Source of the DNA: Linum tenue
Lineage: Eukaryota > Streptophyta > Magnoliopsida > Malpighiales > Linaceae
Length of the DNA stretch: 64,000 nt
Reading direction: 5' to 3'
Assembly: GCA_946122785.1 (NCBI GenBank)
Contig: CAMGYJ010000011.1
Coordinates: forward strand, 1,240,001-1,304,000
A program made the position numbers and the translations under genes. Shown here piece after piece: positions 1 through 9,442 of the stretch (its first letter is position 1; each line of letters opens with the position of its first letter). The notes under the pieces were generated by a model, which did no database searches, had not been told where the DNA came from, and saw nothing but the letters and a program-made list of their open reading frames with translations.

Positions 1-186
1 CCAGCAATGAGCATATATGTTTCATCAGCTCTATATATGTATGTTCTAGTAGACAACTCAAAGCCAAAACAAAATTCCACCACACACCTGATAGCAAGAA
101 CCAGAGAAAAACAAACAAACAACAACAGGAAATCGTCGATCCGAGTTTCTATTATGCTCGACGGAGAAGAGAAAAGAAAGAGGCAT

Positions 187-2332
187 TCATGGCTTCAGAA
201 CCCTCTCGATTGCAGCAGCATAGAATTCCTTGGGCATGGTACCAACCACAGTCTCTTGCTTTTCTCCATTCTTGAAAAGCAGAACCACAGGCACAGCCTT
301 AATGTCATAGTCCTCAGCAATTTCCGAATCATTGTCCGCATTGAGCACGAAGCACTGGATTCGTCCTTGATACTCCCCAGCAAGCTCATCAATCACACGG
401 TGGACCATTTTACAGGGGCCACACCAACTTGCATGGAACTCAACTAAGACCGGGGTATCGCTTTTCAGAATTGACTTCTCCCAGGAGTCCTTGGTAACAA
501 CTGCTGCTGCTGAACATACCCAAAAACATAGTGGTTAAAGAAGCCTGTCTGATTACTAGACTCCAGATGTTCACTGAAATCTGTGTATGACAACTTTGAT
601 TAAACCAACTATAAAGAAAGCAACAGAAAACAACACTAAAGATAATCAAATCCCCAAGATTCTTCTCAGGAAACTCTCAGCTAAGGAAGATACCATCTGC
701 ATGAGATTTTGGCTCATCTAATACTATTCTGGCCATACAGATAGATCCCTTAAGGTACAAGCATATGCCAAATGTTCCTACCAGGCCAGTAACTAAGCAT
801 TCAAACTAATCATTGTCATTGAAAACATCTAGTAACCATCCATTGCTTCAGTGGATTGCTCAACTTCCTTGGAAGAGGAGCTTTCTTTTGTATAAGGCTG
901 GCATAGTTCAAATAAAGCATGAAAAGAAGCATTTATAAGTATCAACAAGCACCAGATTCGGCAAAGGGACAGCGTGAGAGCTCCTCGAATGCACAATCTA
1001 ATCATTCAATACTCTCAACTTCATACATGAAATGAAAATCAAGCATTCTGAGATTACCATTCAATACTCTCAACTTCATACATGAAATGAAAATCAAGCA
1101 TTCTCCAATCTCAGAGGGAATGCAGGAGGACTCTGAACTTAGAACCATCGTCTCCAACAGCATATTAGCCTAACAGGATCGGAATATGAGTGTAGAAACA
1201 GATAATGCAATGATGAAGACTATGACTATCATCGTATTTGGAGAGGCGAATTATGAATTAAGGTTACAGGAAGATACAAGAGATGTGTTTCCAAACTGCT
1301 CTAATCAAAAGAACAGCAGGTACAGATAACAAAAACCAATGCTAACATTCTCGTTCCCTTTCCTTCATTGAAATGAAAGCTCAGCCATTGAATTGCTTTC
1401 TGCCAGTCTCTGAATCAAGTGCCTAACGATAATGTGCGAAAGCTCTATTGGCCTCTGCCATTCTATGGGTCTCCTCCCTCTTCCTTATAGCATCACCACT
1501 TCCTTTGGCGGCATCGATCAGCTCATTACTTAGTTTGAACACCATGTCCCTACCTTGCCTCTTTCGAGCTGCCACCAACAACCAACGAATCGCAAGCGCT
1601 TTGCCCTGAGTGGTATCTACCTCAACAGGAACCTGTTGAGTGGCACCCCCAACTCGCCTAGATTTCACAGCCACATCAGGAGTAACTCCTTGCACTGCGT
1701 CCCTCAACACTGCCAACGGATTCTGCCCCGTCTTTTCCTGAACCCTTCTCAAGGCTCGGTACATGATGAAATAAGCCAGTGACTTCTTCCCATTTTTCAG
1801 GACTCGGTTAACGAACATGCTAACTAAACGATTACGGTAAACTGGGTCGGGTTTTGCCGTTTTCTCTTTCTTGCCACCTTAACAATTGACAAATTTTCCG
1901 TCAGAGAAGCAAGCGCACAATTGAATCAAAATCTTAAACCACTCCGACGGGAAGAATCCCACCAATGAAATCAGAAATGCTCGTTAAACAGAAACTGGTG
2001 TAAGCCCTAAGCATGAATTTGACGGACAACTATGGCACGCAATCGGAAATTGAAATGCATCAGATGGGAAAACGGAAGGGACGGAATGGGAAACATTTCA
2101 AGGGTTGTGTAGCTAAGATGAGGAAGTTTCTACCTTTGGATCCGCGCATGCAAACGACCTTGAGGGGAGAAGACAACGGAGAGCTGGTTAAACGGAGACC
2201 TAATCCTCTGACGTCGGCGGAGAGGTTGAAAGGGAAGGAGATGGCGGAGCTGGAACTGAGCTCCGCCGGACGGAGTTTGGCAGAAGCCGAGAGAGGAGGA
2301 GGGCGGAAGCACGCGGAAGTAGAAGCCGCCAT
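187..2332 (-). CDS. TRXM3: Thioredoxin M3, chloroplastic (shares exon 1 with RPS7)
   Basis: Thiol-disulfide oxidoreductase of the chloroplast m-type group; the Arabidopsis orthologue (GAT1) is linked to redox control and plasmodesmatal transport. Exons are complement(2134..2332) and complement(187..509), 173 aa. Residues 1-66 form a Ser/Ala-rich transit peptide without acidic stretches. The thioredoxin fold follows, with active site WCGPCK at residues 95-100, the cis-Pro region [14 protein letters not shown], and an end in AAIERVLKP. Exon 1 ends in phase 1 and the acceptor at 510/511 restores frame, giving [15 protein letters not shown]. The acceptor lies in a CAG repeat, so in-frame NAGNAG variation by one to three Ala is possible. 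No alternative transit-peptide exon was found between 510 and 1422. The roughly 1.6-kb intron contains the complete second exon of RPS7, so TRXM3 mRNA must skip it. The family identification is from remembered m3-type sequences. Confidence 0.88.
1003..1104. repeat. 55-bp-period direct repeat within the TRXM3 intron
   Basis: About 47 bp beginning CATTCAATACTCTCAACTTC at 1003 recurs almost exactly at 1058. It lies between the RPS7 stop codon and the thioredoxin exon, so it is in the RPS7 3' UTR or downstream intron. The rest of 510-1422 shows no coding sequence. Confidence 0.85.
1423..2332 (-). CDS. RPS7: Plastid-type ribosomal protein uS7, nuclear-encoded (transferred rps7)
   Basis: Small-subunit 70S ribosomal protein that binds the 3' domain of 16S rRNA. 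Exons are complement(2134..2332) and complement(1423..1877), 217 aa. Exon 1 is the TRXM3 transit-peptide exon (66 aa, phase 1). Exon 2 opens in matching phase after an AAG acceptor and encodes almost the whole of plastid rps7, from [19 protein letters not shown] to [18 protein letters not shown]. Only about the first eight residues of the usual plastid protein are replaced. The sequence follows the plastid protein and not mitochondrial RPS7; for example [14 protein letters not shown] and [18 protein letters not shown] are plastid-type. The reading frame is intact, with many substitutions relative to typical plastid rps7, which argues for a functional gene and against a recent passive plastid DNA insertion. 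Polyadenylation must occur between 1422 and about 510. Confidence 0.9.
2134..2332 (-). other. Shared chloroplast transit-peptide exon of TRXM3 and RPS7
   Basis: This 199-bp coding exon holds the ATG (2330-2332) and ends with an AAAG/GTAGAA donor at 2134/2133 in phase 1. Both downstream acceptors, at 1878 (rps7) and 510 (thioredoxin), are in the matching phase, so one exon can serve two proteins. Its product is rich in Ser, Ala, Pro, Leu and Arg and has almost no acidic residues, as expected of a stromal targeting peptide. Confidence 0.88.
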
Positions 2333-2491
2333 TTTCAGAGCGCCGGGGAGAGTTCTTTCGGGGTGAGGAAATGGAGAAGACGCGAGTCAGGAAGTCGGAG
2401 AAGAAGATCAGATAAGGAGAGAGAATTAAGAGCTGCCAAATTAAAAACAAAAAAAAAACCTTTTTTTATTAATTTTACTGTTTAAAGTGGT

Positions 2492-2502
2492 AAAAAAAAA
2501 AA
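2492..2502 (-). terminator. RNA polymerase III terminator of tRNA-Arg
   Basis: A run of 11 T on the minus strand begins 6 nt beyond the tRNA 3' end. This is the standard Pol III stop signal. Confidence 0.85.
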
Positions 2503-2508
2503 TTTGAA

Positions 2509-2581
2509 CACACCCGGTGGGACTCGAACCCACAATCGTTTGATTAGAAGTCAAACGCCTTATCCATTAGGCCACGGGTGC
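2509..2581 (-). tRNA. tRNA-Arg(UCU): tRNA-Arg (anticodon UCU)
   Basis: On the minus strand a 73-nt cloverleaf starts GCACCCGTGG. It has an A box (TGGCCTAATGG), an anticodon stem around CTTCTAA (anticodon TCT), and a T arm with the B box GGTTCGAGTCC. The acceptor stem GCACCCG pairs with CGGGTGT, including one G-T pair, and the discriminator is G. There is no intron and no encoded CCA, as expected for a nuclear gene. Confidence 0.96.
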
Positions 2582-2810
2582 TTGTTGTTCAATTTGTGAT
2601 GTCTATATTTAATATTCATAACTGGATTTGACAGTTCGTAGTAAATTACACAAAGCAAGACTCTCAAACTTGTACAGAAGTGGGAAATGTACACAAAGAA
2701 ATCTAACCACAATGATCATTTATCAAGGCTTTTCAAGGTAATGGCTAGTTCCAATTCCCTAGTGGTTATAGGTTTAACCATCTGTAAAATGTTCACTCTA
2801 CATTCTACAA

Positions 2811-5477
2811 CTACATCCTGAACACACCAAACTTGGTATCTTCGGAGGGGCGGTTCGTGGAAGCAGATATACACAGCCCTATAACTTTCCTCGTATCGGC
2901 TGGATCGATGATGCCGTCGTCCCAAAGCCTTGCTGTGGAATAGTACGAGCTGCCTTCTCGTTCGTATGCCTCCACCACTTTCCCCTTGAAGCTTTCCTCC
3001 TCTTCTGGTGTCCACTGCCTCGTCAAAATTTACTCATCATGAGGTGTGACTGACTCAAATGCTTAATATGCAACCGTATGGAGGGAAGAAACAGTGTTGC
3101 CGTTTTTTACCTGGATTCCCTGCTTTTTCTTGTTCGCCTTTTCGATTTGAGATAACACCCCAGCAGCCTAGTAGAAAAGAGCAATATAATGTGAGAAGAA
3201 TAAGAGCTTATCAATCAAGTTGTCAGCTTCCGAAGAAATGACAAAGACTAAGTAAGCACCTGAACACCACCCATGACTGAGATTCTTGCATTTGGCCACA
3301 TGAAGAGGAAGTCTGGACTATATGCACGACCGCACATTGCATAGTTCCCAGCACTGAAGCTCCCACCAACCATGATGGTTACCTTTGGCACCTATGTTGA
3401 GAAAACACTTATCCGAATCAGTGGAGAGTGTTTTTGGAATGATGTTATGTTTCTTTCAGGTTTGTTCATGAACTATGAGACCGTGGTCTGATAAACTTCG
3501 TTTTCAGTTGCCGAAACCATACACCATGAACATGCTACTTAGAGGTGGCAAACAACAGCAAACAAGAGGAAGAAGTGCTAGCAACCTTTGCACAAGAAAC
3601 AGCCATAACCATCTTCGCCCCAGATTTTGCTATACCATTTGCCTCGGACCTTGAGCCAACCTACAAAAGGATCATATACCATTACACAACATGTATCGAT
3701 CTTCATGCTCCAAAAGAAGGGAATTAACTTACCATGAATCCAGTGATGTTCTGCAGGAAAACTAGAGGTATGTTACGCTGACAACAGAGTTCAATGAAAT
3801 GGGCCCCTTTTAGAGCAGATTCATTAAACAATATCCCATTGTTTCCAATGATTCCCACAGGTTGTCCAAATATTTTAGCAAAGCCTGTCACCAGGGTCTG
3901 CAGAGATGCAACTGAGATTCGTTTACTCACAATATCAAAGTATCAAACAAAGTGAGGTATCGAAGGGTCCTGAGAGGTGCTCACTGTTCCATATAATTTC
4001 TTGAACTCATCGAACTCACTTCCATCAACAATTCGAGCAATAACTGATCGAATATCAAAGGCCTGCTTGTGGTCAGCTGGAGCGATAGTTCTCAGTTCCT
4101 TTATGTCGTACACTGGCTCTTTATACTCAGAACTTATCTTATGTCCTTCACGTTTGACTCCAGCCATATGCAAGTTCTTGATAATGTTCCTTCCAAGAGC
4201 AAGTGCATGCAACTCATCTACAGTTTCAGAAATAGATTCATAGACACATCATCAGATTTGGATTAACATTGTCCTGATGCATCAGAAAGCAATGACAAGG
4301 GCAAATTTCTTCCTACCTTGAGCAAAGTAGTCTGAAACCCCTGATGTTTTGCAATGTAAAGAAGCACCACCCAAGTCTTCAGCAGATACTTCCTCTCCTG
4401 TAGCAGCCTAACATGGAATTCTCCTTCATTTCAACTTCACCATAAAGTATATAAGATGGATCACCATGCATCTAGAAAACAAGAAGTTGCCACTGACCTT
4501 GACAAGCGGTGGTCCAGCCAAAAAGATGGTTGCATTTCCCTTGACCATCACACTTTCATCAGCCATGGCAGGAATGTAGGCACCACCAGCAGTACAGGAA
4601 CCCAATACCAGTGCAATCTGTGGTATGCCTTCAGCAGACATTACAGCTTGATTGAAGAAAATTCTACCGAAGTTATCCTTGTCGGGGAACACCTCAGCCT
4701 GCTTTGGAAGAAAAGCACCACCACTGTCGACGAGATAGATGCACGGCAGTCTGCATCGAGCAGCAATCTCTTGTGCCCTGAGATGTTTCTTCACTGTAAT
4801 GGGATAGTAAGTTCCCCCCTTGACGGTAGGATCATTCGCTACAAACATACAAAGTCGCCCATGAACAGGACCTATTCCTGTAACTACTCCACCAGAAGGC
4901 AGGGATTCATCGTATAATTCATGGCCTGCAAGCTTAGGGCGCAAGAGAAATGAGACATTTCAGTTCACAACATTACCAATATTGTCTGAACTTAAGCCGT
5001 AGCCTTCCACCATACGATCCAAATCATTTACAACTAAATTAAGGTTTTAAGAACTCCCAGTACCTGAGAAAGCTCAAGAAATGAAGAACCAGGATCAAGC
5101 AGCCGGTCAATTCTTTCTCTTGGCAGCAGCTTATTCCTGCTTCTGTTCCTCTTGACCGCCGCTTCTCCTCCTCCAGCCAGAACCTCCAAAATGACAAAGG
5201 CAAGTGGAAAAAACCCCAGCCCATATTAGAATTCTGAATTTCTCACACTACCCACATCACAAAATTTCCCATTTCTTACCTGGTTTATGTTGGATTGGAG
5301 CTGGGAAATGAGAGACTCCATAGCCATAGAGTTGTGCGAAAACGCCTCGGAAGTCCTGTCCACTCCATCGGGAAGAACCCCGAAGCTGAAAGCTCTTGTG
5401 CAGCGCAGAAGATGAGGCGAGCTCGACTTGGATGCCAAAGAAGCCGAAGCAATTCTTCTCGCCAAACTCCTCAACAT
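2811..5477 (-). CDS. MCCB: Methylcrotonoyl-CoA carboxylase beta chain, mitochondrial
   Basis: Carboxyltransferase subunit of the biotin-dependent mitochondrial MCCase in leucine catabolism; it moves CO2 from biotinylated MCCA to 3-methylcrotonyl-CoA. Ten exons, complement: 5280..5477, 5064..5183, 4498..4932, 4317..4407, 3985..4217, 3733..3897, 3586..3660, 3260..3391, 3111..3167, 2811..3014. All junctions are GT..AG and the sum is 1710 nt (569 aa), close to the usual ~585. The N-terminus [18 protein letters not shown] is a presequence. The carboxyltransferase signatures are intact: [98 protein letters not shown], and the C-terminal [20 protein letters not shown] ending TKFGVFRM. No lesions were seen; it looks complete and functional. 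Confidence 0.95.
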
Positions 5478-6588
5478 TTCTCCCCCTTCTCAAGGTGTCT
5501 TGCCGTTTCTAATTCACTCTGTACTTCGTTCTTCCGCCTTCCCGATCATATAAACGCCTTTTCTCCGTTTCTTCTTTTTGTTCATCAATCTTCAGTGATC
5601 GGATTCACTGTGTTATATATTGCCTATGAATTTACTAATTAGTTGAAAGTAAATATTTTTTTATTTTATTTTTTAAGTTCTGGATAAGATGGACGAGTCC
5701 AAAAATTGTCGCGCGCCTTTCCACTTGCTAGAGCCTAGACTCTAGAGACTGGGAAGCAAAGCAATTCGAAAATCCATCACTGGCGTCGTTGTTCTGTACG
5801 CTGTCTGCTGCAAAGCTTCCTGATCTCAAGCTCTACTATTCAATGGCTGTCACTCGACCTTTTTCTTCTTCTTCTCTGACTTGTGCCTCCGTCATTGAAT
5901 CTCCTCCCCGGCGAAAATCAGTGGCTCCGAGAAACCGCTCTTCGAAACCCATCTCCCAAACGACTTCCCTTCCAATACCCACGACTCCAACCACCAGTAG
6001 TTCCTTCTCCGGCGGACCGGCGCGCCAATTTCCATCGTCCCTCCCAAAAAGGTGTCTCCTTTGTACTTCCAGTTCAATGATGGAACAGTGTTTGGTCTGA
6101 TTGAGGGGGAATTGAGGTAGTCTTTTTCTTTTTTACGCAGGTCCTTGTTCCCATTGGATTTGGCACTGAAGAATTGGAAGCTGTGATACTAACCGATGTT
6201 TTGCGGCGAGCTGGTGCAGAGGTCACTGTTGCCTCAGTGGAACCACAGCTCGAGATTGAGGCTGCAGCTGGTACTAAGCTAGTTGCTGACACCTCCATTT
6301 GTGCTTGTTCTGCTGAAGTCTTTGATCTCGTGGCTCTGCCGGTTAGTCCGTTGTTTTACTTCCAATGATGAACCTAGTTGTTTTGCTTCAACTTTCTGTT
6401 CAGGTTGGTGAATTAGGAATCACAGGCATAGTTTGAATTATTATTACTCTAGAACTATAATTGCAGCTGATGGGGTGTTCTAATATAGTCTGTGGTTAGG
6501 GAGGAATGCCGGGCTCGGCTAGGTTGAGAGATTGCGATGTTCTGCGCCAAATTACGAGCAAGCAGGCTGATGAGGAGAGGTTTATTGG

Positions 6589-6603
6589 TGCCATACTGCC
6601 ATA
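6589..6603 (+). repeat. 8-bp tandem duplication causing a frameshift in DJ1C exon 3
   Basis: TGCCATAC is followed directly by TGCCATAT. Without one unit the exon reads GAI-CAAPAVTLLPWGLLRRKQ in frame up to its donor at 6658; with it the frame is lost. Confidence 0.85.
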
Positions 6604-7329
6604 TGTGCAGCTCCAGCTGTCACACTTCTTCCATGGGGCCTCCTCAGAAGGAAGCAGGTTTGCTTACTACATATGGATGCAGGATGAACTGTGCTTGTGT
6701 GTTTCAATTGCTAATCGTTCGATAGCGTGCAATGCAAGATCACATGCCACCCTGCATTCATGGACAAGCTCCCCACCTTCTGGGCTGTTAAATCAGATCT
6801 TCAAGTTTCACGACAAGTTACTACGAGCCGCGGGCCTGGAACATCTTTTCAGTTTGCTTTAGCCTTTGTGGATCAGCTGTTTGGGGAGACGGTTGCCAAG
6901 GAAGTTGCAGAGATATTGGTAATGACTAAGGATTGTGCATCTGGTAATTTATTTCCCCAAGTTTATGAAGAAACAGGCTGGCAAGTTGAATGAAATTTTG
7001 TGTTGCTGTTGTGATAGTTGATGGATACAAGTGATGATGACTGCAGAAAGGAAGAGTTGAACCCAACAGAGTGGTCTTTTGAACATAATGCTCGTGTAAT
7101 TTCTTGCTCCCCCATTTTGCTTTTCTGGAAAAAAAATAACAAATATCTTCTAACCTCTGACTGTCATTACAATCATCACTTGACAGGTGCTACTTCCAGT
7201 TGCGAATGGCTCGGAAGAAATTGAAGTAGTTACCATTGTCGACATTTTGAGGCGAGCCAATGTGGAAGTTTTGGTTGCTTCAGTTGAAAAATCTGTGCAA
7301 ATTTTGGGATCACAAAGCACCAGAATAGT

Positions 7330-8542
7330 GAGATTTTTCCATAAATAGCATTGTTTAAAAAATAAATTCCAAAAATAGCACCCAACTCCGAAAAATTCCA
7401 AAAATAGCACCATTTTTGTAAAACCGCCACCCGGAGGTGCGTTTTTCGATGAAAACGCCACCCGAGGGCGCGTTTTTCGATGAAAACCGCACTGGTAGGG
7501 AGCGGTTTTGCAGACCGCACCCCCAGGGTGCGTTCTGCCTTTTTTTTTTTGTTGCAAACCGCACCCCCAGGGTGCGTTCTGTTTTTTTTTTTTTTAAATC
7601 CTAACTTAGGTGGAAACTTCAAACGAACGTATCTTTATGTTCGGGTATCCGATCGTCGCGATTTTTTTTTTGATTCCGCATAACTTTTTGAGATCTTGCA
7701 AGCCGAAGACTGCCAAAGGTGGTTTGGTCTCGCCTTCGTCCAAAAAAATGTCGTTTGCTACCCTGAACGAACTTTTTTCCGATTTCGTCAAACTTTGGAC
7801 AACCATAACTTTGTGTTCCAAAATCCAAACGTCATGACATTTTTTTTTATTTCGCATAAATTTTTAAGGAATACAACTTTTATCATAGACATAATTTCAA
7901 AATGTACGTGGATTGCTGAGAAGGGAAGATAAGCTATTCCCAAAATCCTGTATATCCAAAAATAATTCCTGTTTTGAAAATACATTCCTAGTAAAAATGT
8001 AGTCCTTAAAAAGTTATGCGAAATAAAAAAAAAAGTCATGCCGTTTGGATTTGGAGGACAAAGTTACGGTTGTCCAAAGTTTGACGAAATCGGAAAAAAG
8101 CTCGTTCGGAGTAGCAAACGACATTGTTTGGTATGAAGGCGAGACCAAACCACCTTTGGCAGTCTTCGGCTTGCAAGATCTCAAAAAGTTATGCGGAATC
8201 AAAAAAAAAATCGCGACGATCGGATACCCGAACATAAAGATACGTTCGTTTGAAGTTTCCACCTAAGTTAGGATTTAAAAAAAAAAAACAGAACGCACCC
8301 TGGGGGTGCGGTTTGCAAAAAAAAAAAAAAAAGGTAGAACGCACCCTGGGGGTGCGGTCTGCAAAACCGCTCCCTACCAGTGCGGTTTTCATCGAAAAAC
8401 GCGCCCTCGGGTGGCGTTTTCATCGAAAAACGCACCTCTGGGTGGCGGTTTTACAAAAATGGTGCTATTTTTGGAATTTTTCGGAGTTGGGTGCTAATTT
8501 TGGAATTTATTTTTTAAACCGTGCTATTTCTGGAAAAATCTC
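7330..8542. mobile_element. Non-autonomous Mutator-like foldback element inserted in DJ1C exon 6
   Basis: A 1,213-bp insertion flanked by the 9-bp direct repeat CAGAATAGT (7321-7329 and 8543-8551), the size typical of Mutator-like elements. The ends are inverted: GAGATTTTTCCATAAATAGC on the left matches the reverse complement of the right end. Almost the whole element is a palindrome. Arms of about 0.5 kb (7330 to ~7880 and ~7990 to 8542) are inverted copies around a short unique core, with A/T runs and GC-rich hairpin blocks such as CACCCCCAGGGTGCG. It encodes no transposase. Open frames in the arms mirror each other and are not genes. Confidence 0.88.
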
Positions 8543-9049
8543 CAGAATAGTTGCAGACAAGTTCATAGGCGATGCTGCTAGATTTGACTATGATCTTATA
8601 GTTCTCCCGGTAAGCATGTTGCAATGATTTTATCCGGTACTAGGGACCAAGGACTAGACTGGATACAATTCTTCAGAAGTTTCCTTTCTACAAAATTTCA
8701 GGTTGGAAGGGCTGGATCAGATCGCCTTCAGAAATCAAAGGTTCTAAAGAAGCTACTGCAGGAGCAAGATGGAGGAAGAATTTACGGAGCAGTTTGCTCC
8801 TCCCTATCCGTTCTTCATGAACTCTGTCTGCTAAATTATAAGAGAGCCACTGCACATCCTAGAGTTGGTAACAAGTTAATGAACGAGATGGTGAATGACG
8901 CCAATGTTGTCATTGATGGTAGGCTGGTTACCTGCAAGGGTCTTTCTACTGTAATGGATTTTGCATTAGCTATAGTAACCAAGTTTTTTGGTCATGGTAG
9001 AGCTAGAAGTGTTGCTGAAGGGCTTGTGTTGGAGTACCCTAGAACTTGA

Positions 9050-9076
<27 letters not shown>
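9050..9076. repeat. (GA)n microsatellite just after the DJ1C stop
   Basis: Thirteen to fourteen GA dinucleotides directly follow the TGA stop at 9047-9049. Confidence 0.95.
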
Positions 9077-9080
<4 letters not shown>

Positions 9081-9442
9081 GCTAGGCACGTTAAAGTTCA
9101 AACCATTATCTCATAATCTCTTGTTACCATATGTGAATAATCCTCCTGATGAAAGGAAACAAACATCTACTCTACAAGTCCAGAACAAAGAATATACAGA
9201 CAACAGTGACCGTAGCTTTGCATTGTTTTCTAGTTAATAATATGAATTCACTGTTCCTAAACTCCACGAGGACAGCATAAGCGCCATTGTATATAATTTA
9301 CAGGGCAAAACTCACATCATCTGCTATCTACAAACAACGATAGCTATCTACCCTATATAGTTTCAGTAAGTATTCATATAAGCATATGCCCAAAGGTCGA
9401 AACTTCTCTCAAAGGTAGTACTTCTTCGAAAATGTGCTGATC

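Larger units (their letters stand above)
5843..9049 (+). pseudogene. DJ1C: Chloroplast DJ-1 homologue C-like gene, disrupted
   Basis: Tandem double-domain DJ-1/PfpI family protein, plastid type; Arabidopsis DJ1C is needed for chloroplast development. Reconstructed exons: 5843..6051, 6141..6341, 6500..6657, 6739..6918, 7018..7095, 7187..8609 (with insertion), 8702..9049. Domain 1 reads [20 protein letters not shown] ... FDLVALP/GGMPGSARLRDCD; domain 2 reads VLLPVANGSEEIEVVTIVDI ... YDLIVLP and ends [10 protein letters not shown]. Three lesions are seen. (1) Exon 1 meets exon 2 out of frame, consistent with loss of one A in the run at 6046-6050. (2) Exon 3 is 158 nt instead of 150 because of an 8-bp tandem duplication at 6589-6603. 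(3) A 1,213-bp transposon with a 9-bp target duplication sits inside exon 6. Without it exon 6 is exactly 201 nt. Splice sites remain canonical, so decay is recent. A Gly-to-Val change (LP/VGRAGS) also alters the second domain's loop. Confidence 0.86.

Noticed and set aside
510..1422. A separate first exon for TRXM3 inside the intron
   Set aside because: No minus-strand ATG frame with transit-peptide character and a phase-1 donor was found; the exon at 2134-2332 fits both phase and protein length (173 aa).
1423..1877. Ordinary recent plastid DNA insertion (NUPT) or mitochondrial RPS7
   Set aside because: The frame is intact but diverged from plastid rps7, starts at a splice acceptor in the right phase, and is joined to a targeting exon. 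The sequence follows plastid, not mitochondrial, S7.
7350..8500. Open frames of 60-135 codons on both strands in the foldback element
   Set aside because: They are mirror images from the inverted arms, run through A/T tracts and hairpin blocks, and have no family features.
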